From Bacteroidales bacterium (GTDB lineage: Bacteria; Bacteroidota; Bacteroidia; Bacteroidales; UBA7960), in NCBI GenBank assembly GCA_003557805.1, contig PWNY01000273.1:1-11152 (forward strand): a DNA stretch of 11,152 nucleotides, written 5' to 3'. The position numbers and the translations under genes were made by a program. The notes under the pieces were generated by a model. The model had not been told where the DNA came from and searched no databases. It saw only the letters and a program-made list of their open reading frames with translations. The stretch's first letter is position 1, and each line of letters begins with the position of its first letter. This document shows, one piece after another, positions 6,710-11,152 of this stretch.

Positions 6710-7663
6710 ATGAACCAAAGATCCGCCTGGGCATATTTTTTACTGGCAATCAGGGGAATGGCCATGGGAGCCGTTGATGTCATTCCGGGAGTGTCCGGTG
6801 GTACCATCGCCCTTATAACAGGTATATACGAAGAGCTAATCAGCAGCATCAGGTCACTTAACGCCGCCCTGTTGAGAATGGTGTTTAAAGAGGGTATTGC
6901 TGCCGCCTGGAAAAAGGCCAACGGAAGTTTTCTTCTGGCCGTTGTCACAGGTATCCTTATAAGCATATTCTCCCTTGCAAAGCTGCTCTCATACCTGTTT
7001 GAGCACCATGCAATGCTCGTATGGGCATTCTTTTTCGGCCTTATACTGGGCAGCGCATTCTATATAGGGGCAAGGATCAGGACCTGGAACGCAACGGTAA
7101 TACTGTTTTTTGCCGCGGGTGTGGCCACGGCCTACTATATAACCATAGCCACCCCTTCAACCGGACCTGATGCACCCTGGTATATCTTTATCTCGGGTGC
7201 GATCGCCTTCTGTGCAATGGTGCTTCCGGGTATATCAGGCGCCTTTATACTGGTTTTGCTCGGTAAGTACGAGTACATGCTGAACGCCGTCAGTGAACTG
7301 AACATCCCCGTACTGCTCCTGTTTGGCACAGGAGGCATAGCAGGTGTGATAGCCTTCTCCAATATTATCGGATGGCTGTTTGGCAGGTATCATAATGCAA
7401 CCCTTGCACTTCTTACTGGATTCATGGCCGGGTCGCTGAACAAGCTCTGGCCGTGGAAGGAAGTTATCTCAACCCGCGTAAGCAGTTCCGGCCAGGTAGT
7501 CCCTGTTCTGGAAAGAAGCATCTCACCATTTAGTTATACGGAGATTTACGGCCAGGACCCCATGCTCCTTCCTGTAATAGCCTGCATACTTGCAGGCCTT
7601 GGGCTCATACTGGGAGTGATGGCGGTGCAGGGAAAAAGCCTCAGGAACCGCTCCGTTTCTTAA
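6710..7663 (+). CDS. popT: DUF368/PopT-family undecaprenyl-phosphate translocase
   Basis: A 317-residue polytopic inner-membrane protein of the DUF368 family. Members in Vibrio cholerae and Staphylococcus aureus (PopT) are reported to return undecaprenyl phosphate across the cytoplasmic membrane for reuse in cell-wall and glycan synthesis. The family signature AVDVIPGVSGGT is at 21-32, and a second related element, MVLPGISGAF, at 170-179. The two PG(V/I)SG copies in the two halves suggest an internal repeat of the re-entrant type. I count about eight hydrophobic segments, including residues 73-97, 101-120, 128-146, 158-185, 199-224 and 284-306. It starts at ATG 6710 with a good AGGA five bases upstream, one of the few clear ribosome sites here. 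It lies 43 bases after the ComA-family gene. Its last 23 bases overlap the end of the convergent J-domain gene. Only one DUF368 copy is present. Confidence 0.92.
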   Translation: MNQRSAWAYFLLAIRGMAMGAVDVIPGVSGGTIALITGIYEELISSIRSLNAALLRMVFKEGIAAAWKKANGSFLLAVVTGILISIFSLAKLLSYLFEHHAMLVWAFFFGLILGSAFYIGARIRTWNATVILFFAAGVATAYYITIATPSTGPDAPWYIFISGAIAFCAMVLPGISGAFILVLLGKYEYMLNAVSELNIPVLLLFGTGGIAGVIAFSNIIGWLFGRYHNATLALLTGFMAGSLNKLWPWKEVISTRVSSSGQVVPVLERSISPFSYTEIYGQDPMLLPVIACILAGLGLILGVMAVQGKSLRNRSVS

Positions 7664-8117
7664 GGTCCCACACGTAGAGGAAGAGGGAGGTAAAAAATAT
7701 ACCGAAAACTATGCCCACATATGGGTTCGCCCCGTCCACCGGCTCTATGGCCGCCCTGTATATACCAAAGAAGAGGGCACCAAGGCCCGACATCAGCATA
7801 AAAAAGAATAAGAACTGGTCAAACGCCTTCTCAAAGCGGTTCTGGACATATTCCGGCTCCTTGCGCGCTGCGGTATTCCCTGGCCTGTAATAGACCCTCC
7901 TGCTGAATGTGCCCCTTAACAGCCTCAAATCGTACATCCGTCTTTTCTCACCATCAGCCAGCACCTGGTATGCCTCGTTCACCAGCTGAAAATCCTTTTC
8001 CGCCCTGGCTGCCTTGTTTACATCGGGGTGAAGCTGTTTTGCCCTTGAACGGAAAGCCCTCTTTATCGATGCCGTATCCGCATCCCGGGGCACACCTAAT
8101 ACTTCGTAATAGTTCAT
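7641..8117 (-). CDS. membrane-anchored J-domain protein
   Basis: A 158-residue protein with an N-terminal J domain (MNYYEVLGVP to about residue 65) that includes the essential HPD motif at 30-32 between helices II and III, and ending QLVNEAYQVLADGEKRRMYD. After a basic linker come two hydrophobic segments, about 101-121 (FLFFFMLMSGLGALFFGIY) and 133-150 (YVGIVFGIFFTSLFLYVW), and a basic tail. It lacks the G/F-rich, zinc-finger and C-terminal client domains, so it is not DnaJ proper but a type III J-protein. It probably recruits DnaK to the inner face of the membrane; substrates are unknown. I chose ATG 8117-8115 because J domains start this way. In-frame starts at ATG 8177 and TTG 8216 would add 20 or 33 residues without homology that I can see. 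It overlaps popT tail to tail. Confidence 0.85.
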   Translation of the reverse strand: MNYYEVLGVPRDADTASIKRAFRSRAKQLHPDVNKAARAEKDFQLVNEAYQVLADGEKRRMYDLRLLRGTFSRRVYYRPGNTAARKEPEYVQNRFEKAFDQFLFFFMLMSGLGALFFGIYRAAIEPVDGANPYVGIVFGIFFTSLFLYVWDLKKRSGS

Positions 8118-8164
8118 AGCCTGCTTCAGGTCAGGAGTGCTGCTGACATAACGCCACACCCTAC

Positions 8165-8195
8165 CGAAATTATACATTCCCAACCTAAAATACAA
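8165..8195 (-). promoter_or_regulatory. weak candidate promoter for the J-domain gene
   Basis: On the minus strand TTG (8195-8193) is followed after 20 bases by TAATTTCG (8172-8165), one mismatch from TAnnTTTG. The spacing fits Bacteroidota promoters. If used, transcription would start near 8157, downstream of the alternative starts at 8216 and 8177, which favours the ATG at 8117. The assignment rests on motif and spacing alone. Confidence 0.25.
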
Positions 8196-8223
8196 GACAA
8201 TAAGCTTTTTTTGCAAAAAACTC

Positions 8224-8254
8224 TTGCCTGGAATAAAAAAATTGCCGTACTTTG
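8224..8254 (+). promoter_or_regulatory. candidate rpmB promoter
   Basis: TTG at 8224-8226 and TACTTTG at 8248-8254, followed by CA, are separated by 21 bases. This resembles the Bacteroidota -33 TTG / -7 TAnnTTTG arrangement, with the -7 box one T short. The leader to the rpmB ATG at 8304 would be about 40-45 bases, A/T-rich and without a Shine-Dalgarno sequence, as is usual for ribosomal-protein genes in this phylum. Confidence 0.45.
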
Positions 8255-8303
8255 CACTCCTTTAAAAAACTTTGGATCTAAATCAGCACAAAAACATACT
8301 TAA

Positions 8304-8540
8304 ATGTCACGTATTTGCCAGATAACAGGAAAGAGACCGATCACGGGACATCGCGTGTCGCATTCGAACATAAAGACCAACAGGTGGTTCTACCCCAATA
8401 TTAAGACAAAGAGGTTCTATGTACCCGAGGAGGACCGCTGGGTAACCCTGAAGGTCTCCACAAAGGGGATACGCACAATAAACAAGAAGGGCATATACGC
8501 ATGCCTCCAGGATGCACGCAAGAAAGGGTTCATTAAATAG
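8304..8540 (+). CDS. rpmB: 50S ribosomal protein L28
   Basis: A 78-residue basic protein of the large ribosomal subunit. It shows the L28 signature from the start: MSRICQITGKRPITG (1-15), RVSHSNIKT (17-25), YPNIKTKRFYVPEEDRW (30-46) and the C-terminal KGIRTINKKGI block (54-64). Length is normal. It has no zinc-type cysteine pairs, only Cys5 and Cys67, so it is the zinc-independent form. It starts at ATG 8304. It stands alone between its own promoter candidate and a terminator. In many Bacteroidota rpmB is followed by rpmG, a DUF4295 gene and ftsY; none of these follow here. Confidence 0.97.
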   Translation: MSRICQITGKRPITGHRVSHSNIKTNRWFYPNIKTKRFYVPEEDRWVTLKVSTKGIRTINKKGIYACLQDARKKGFIK

Positions 8541-8564
8541 ATAATTACTGGTTTTGGGATACTG

Positions 8565-8600
8565 GAGCTGCCGCATCTGATGTGGCAGCTCTTTGTTTAT
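8565..8600 (+). terminator. intrinsic terminator after rpmB
   Basis: GAGCTGCCGCA (8565-8575) pairs with TGTGGCAGCTC (8581-8591) as an 11-base stem with one G-U pair and a 5-base loop, followed by TTTGTTTAT. It begins 24 bases after the rpmB stop. The GC-rich stem and T-rich tail are what a Rho-independent terminator needs, so rpmB appears to be a single-gene transcript. Confidence 0.88.
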
Positions 8601-8665
8601 TAATGTTAAAGAGTTCGCCGTTTGTTTTCTAATTATTACCTTTATGGGCAAATAACCTAATATTT

Positions 8666-9316
8666 ATGCGTTCAGGGGCTATTCTCTTTATACTGGTACT
8701 TATAATTGCACTTGCCTGGATCATATCACCCGGGGGGTCGAAAGCACAGGTACAGCAAAGGCGTGTAATACAGTTTTCAGGCCTTGTGCTTACCAGTGAC
8801 AGCCTTAAACCCCTGCCATTTGCATCAGTATGGGTAAAAGGCACGCGCAGGGGAACCACCACGGATTATTACGGCTTCTTCTCCCTTCCGGTTTACGAGA
8901 ATGACACCCTTCGTTTCTCATCAGTAGGTTACGGCGATGCCTACTACATGGTGCCCGACACCCTTACAAGGCCAAGGTATTCAGCGGTGCAGATGATGAC
9001 AAGGGATACTATATACCTTGCCGAGACAGTAGTATATCCATGGCCGACACGTGAACAGTTCAGGCTTGCCTTTATTCATGCCGATGTGCCTTCCGATGAC
9101 TATGACAGGGCCATGCGCAACCTGGCACGTGCGGAGATGCGTGAGAGGTTCGAGCAGATGCCTATGGATGGTGCAATGACATACAGGCACATGGTGAACC
9201 AGCATTCTGAAAGGCTTTACTATGCAGGCCAGGCACCGCCGATTAGATTATTCGACCCCTTTGCCTGGGCAGAGTTCATTCAGGCCTGGCGGGAGGGAAG
9301 GTTCAGGAGAGATTAG
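8666..9316 (+). CDS. secreted CarboxypepD_reg-like domain protein
   Basis: A 216-residue protein with an N-terminal hydrophobic segment (5-20) and a likely signal-peptidase site near SKAQ (25-28), so exported to the periplasm or outer membrane side. Residues about 35-120 form a carboxypeptidase-regulatory-like beta-sandwich: FSGLVLTSDSLKPLPFASVW, the GTTTDYYGFFSLP turn, and DTLRFSSVGY. The rest (about 125-216) is predicted mostly helical and contains YPWPTREQF and a C-terminal aromatic stretch (DPFAWAEFIQAW). I recognise this as a conserved Bacteroidota family but know no function. There is no membrane anchor after the signal and no OmpA domain. It follows the rpmB terminator and precedes, on the same strand, a TonB-dependent receptor whose first domain has the same fold; the two may act together at the outer membrane, which is inference. 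The start at 8666 has no clear ribosome site. Confidence 0.82.
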   Translation: MRSGAILFILVLIIALAWIISPGGSKAQVQQRRVIQFSGLVLTSDSLKPLPFASVWVKGTRRGTTTDYYGFFSLPVYENDTLRFSSVGYGDAYYMVPDTLTRPRYSAVQMMTRDTIYLAETVVYPWPTREQFRLAFIHADVPSDDYDRAMRNLARAEMRERFEQMPMDGAMTYRHMVNQHSERLYYAGQAPPIRLFDPFAWAEFIQAWREGRFRRD

Positions 9317-9447
9317 GCAGGCATGGACAATAATTTCATTAGCCTTCGTTTATTATTTAGCAGGGAGGAAGCTCCCCGGCAGACCATTTTATATTAATCC
9401 CAAATATTATTAGGCCCAAAGGGCTGCCAATACAATCCCAGGCTGAA

Positions 9448-11152
9448 GTGATCAATATCAGGTTGTTATTTTGTCAGTTACTGCTGGTACTCCCGCTCAG
9501 CGCACTCGCACAGAGGGCAACAGTGGAGGGCCATATAAAAACTGAAGAGGGAACACCCCTGGGCTTTGTGAACATAGCCGTTGAAGGCACCCCTCTGGGA
9601 ACGATTAGCGACGGGGAGGGATTTTTCAGCCTCAGGATACCGGCCGGGGAAGAGGTCACCCTGGCAGTTTCACATCTTGGCTTCAAACCAAAATATGTAC
9701 CTGTCGAAGCCGCAGAAGAGGAGCTGGTCATCATTGATATAATCCTGGAGGCCCTTATAACAGACCTTCCTGATATAGAGGTAAGGGGGAGACAGGTTCT
9801 GAGGGGTGACCTTATAAAAATAGACCCGAGGCACACATCCGCACTACCGGGCCCCACCGGAGGAATAGAGGGCCTAATACATACCATGCCGGGTGTATCA
9901 ACCGCCACCGAACTCTCTGCCCAATACTCAGTAAGGGGCGGAAATTACGACGAAAACCTTGTATACGTTAACGGCATCGAGATCTACCGGCCCTTCCTTG
10001 TGCGTTCCGGCCAGCAGGAGGGGCTGAGCTTTCTGAACCCTGAAATGGTATCCTCCATAAACTTCTCTGCAGGAGGCTTTAACGCCGTATACGGCGACAA
10101 GATGGCTTCGGTACTGGATATCACCTATATGGAACCCGAAGAGTTCTCGGGCTCCTTTTCAATGAGCCTGCTTGAGGGTTCGCTTATGATTGGGGGAGTT
10201 TCAGGCGACGGCCGCTTCTCATATATTGCAGGCGCCAGGTACAAGTCAAACCAGTACCTGTTGGGCACACTGGATACACAGGGGGATTACCGTCCCTCAT
10301 TTACCGACATACAGGCATTGTTAAGGTACAAAGTCTCGGACGATCTTTCCCTCAGCCTGCTGGGCAACTTCAATGACAATAAGTTCCGCTTCAGGCCGGA
10401 GGTACAGCGTACCCGCTTCGGGACCATAACTGAGGTAAGGGAGTTTACAGTCTTTTTCGACGGCCAGGAAGTAAATCGCTTCACCACCTCTACTGCCGCA
10501 CTCTCCCTTGATTACACCCCAGGTGACGATCTTAGTCTTCAGCTTATAACAAGCATGTTCCAGACCGATGAGAGTGAGAAATTTGATATACTGGGGCAGT
10601 ACTGGCTGCACCGGGTGGAGACCGACTTCGGGGAGGATGATTTCGGGCAGCCAACCGGAGAGCCTCTGGGTATAGGCACCTTCCTTAACCATGCCCGCAA
10701 CTACCTTAACGCGATAGTGCTAAATGCAGAGACAAAGGGCAGCTGGAGAACTAACCAGAACGAGCTTCAATGGGGCCTCAGGTTCCGGCACGAGGATATA
10801 TTTGACAGGCTGAACGAGTGGAACATGATAGACTCGGCAGGATACTCCCTGCCCCGCCACCCTGAGGGTGCCATTATGCTTCAGGACACACTCAGCACCA
10901 GGATAAACATCAGTTCCAACCGCCTTTCAGCCTTTGTCCAGAACACATGGGAGCTGGAAAGGCCGCACGGCAGGTACTCTTTCACTGCAGGGGTCAGGGC
11001 AAACTACTGGAGCCTTAACCAGCAGTTCATACTTAGCCCCAGGTCAACCGTGCTATACAAGCCGCAATGGCTCGAACGCTGGACTTTCAGGGCATCAGCC
11101 GGTTACTACCACCAGCCGCCATTCTACAGGGAGCTAAGGGATATGCAGGGAA
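9448..11152 (+). CDS. TonB-dependent outer-membrane receptor, 5' part, runs off the window
   Basis: 568 codons are visible without a stop. The GTG at 9448-9450 is the best start. It gives a signal peptide with an Arg in the n-region, a leucine-rich core, and cleavage after ALA (19-21). I see no ATG or GTG in frame in the 66 bases before it. Residues 23-105 are a CarboxypepD_reg domain (VNIAVEGTPLGTISDGEGFF). Residues about 125-230 are the plug, with GGIEGLIHTMPGV (138-150), YSVRGGNYDENLVYVNGIEI (160-179) and FSAGGFNAVYGDKMASVLDI (206-225). From about 235 onward there are alternating beta strands of a barrel. It should take up a substrate using TonB energy. The substrate is unknown, and no SusD partner, regulator or enzyme is visible. 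It lies 131 bases after the small CarboxypepD_reg gene on the same strand, possibly in one operon. The C-terminal half of the barrel is outside the window. Confidence 0.93.
   Translation, partial: MINIRLLFCQLLLVLPLSALAQRATVEGHIKTEEGTPLGFVNIAVEGTPLGTISDGEGFFSLRIPAGEEVTLAVSHLGFKPKYVPVEAAEEELVIIDIILEALITDLPDIEVRGRQVLRGDLIKIDPRHTSALPGPTGGIEGLIHTMPGVSTATELSAQYSVRGGNYDENLVYVNGIEIYRPFLVRSGQQEGLSFLNPEMVSSINFSAGGFNAVYGDKMASVLDITYMEPEEFSGSFSMSLLEGSLMIGGVSGDGRFSYIAGARYKSNQYLLGTLDTQGDYRPSFTDIQALLRYKVSDDLSLSLLGNFNDNKFRFRPEVQRTRFGTITEVREFTVFFDGQEVNRFTTSTAALSLDYTPGDDLSLQLITSMFQTDESEKFDILGQYWLHRVETDFGEDDFGQPTGEPLGIGTFLNHARNYLNAIVLNAETKGSWRTNQNELQWGLRFRHEDIFDRLNEWNMIDSAGYSLPRHPEGAIMLQDTLSTRINISSNRLSAFVQNTWELERPHGRYSFTAGVRANYWSLNQQFILSPRSTVLYKPQWLERWTFRASAGYYHQPPFYRELRDMQG

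Noticed and set aside
8118..8216. Longer starts for the J-domain gene (ATG 8177, TTG 8216)
   Set aside because: The extra residues have no J-domain homology, and a promoter-like pair lies within them. Kept as an alternative only.
9363..9376. GGGAG-GAAG-CTCCC hairpin as a terminator between the secreted protein and the receptor
   Set aside because: The stem is only 5 bases and is not directly followed by a T-run, so the two genes may still be co-transcribed.
9222..9413. A 63-codon plus-strand frame across the end of the 216-residue gene
   Set aside because: It overlaps the end of a better-supported gene in another frame and has no motif or ribosome site.
9474..9908. Open minus-strand frame of 144 codons opposite the TonB receptor
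   Set aside because: The opposite strand encodes a clear signal peptide, CarboxypepD_reg domain and plug. The antisense product has no recognisable features.
1..11152. Mobile elements, CRISPR arrays, tRNA genes, defence genes
   Set aside because: I looked for transposase motifs, repeated spacers, cloverleaf sequences and integrase or nuclease signatures and saw none.

Overview
The window looks like chromosomal core DNA from a member of the Bacteroidota, most likely close to Bacteroidales, although I cannot name the genus. The evidence is consistent across the window. There is a TPR plus PD40 surface protein of the PorE/OmpA type. The TonB-dependent receptor and a small secreted protein both begin with carboxypeptidase-regulatory-like (CarboxypepD_reg) domains. 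QueE and L28 are of the kinds I associate with Bacteroidota. Several gene leaders carry TAnnTTTG-type -7 promoter motifs and little Shine-Dalgarno sequence. Arginine is mostly written AGG (12 of 14 arginines in the ComA-family gene). I see no tRNA, rRNA, insertion sequence, phage gene or CRISPR array, and no stretch over 300 bases without a gene.

Left region (1-4260, all on the minus strand, read right to left): ffh (SRP54 GTPase), folD (one-carbon folate metabolism), queE (7-deazaguanine/queuosine precursor synthesis), then a TPR-PD40 envelope protein that runs off the window edge. Spacings are 28, 4 and 36 bases, so this is probably one operon. A TAnnTTTG motif just upstream of ffh is a candidate promoter. 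queE starts with TTG almost on top of the folD stop.

Middle region (4459-7663, plus strand): a cytoplasmic protein built of about eleven TPRs, a ComA/HSA32-family protein (phosphosulfolactate synthase family), and a DUF368/PopT membrane protein (undecaprenyl-phosphate translocase family). Gaps are 36 and 43 bases, so these look co-transcribed. Two copies of TACCTTTG and a small hairpin lie in the leader. This trio is the most interesting unit in the window: all three genes are well preserved, but no pathway joining them is established.

Right region: a membrane-anchored J-domain protein on the minus strand meets popT tail to tail, with a 23-base overlap. rpmB (ribosomal protein L28) follows on the plus strand as a single gene with its own promoter and a strong intrinsic terminator. 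Then come a small secreted CarboxypepD_reg protein and the first 568 codons of a TonB-dependent receptor, which is cut by the window end.
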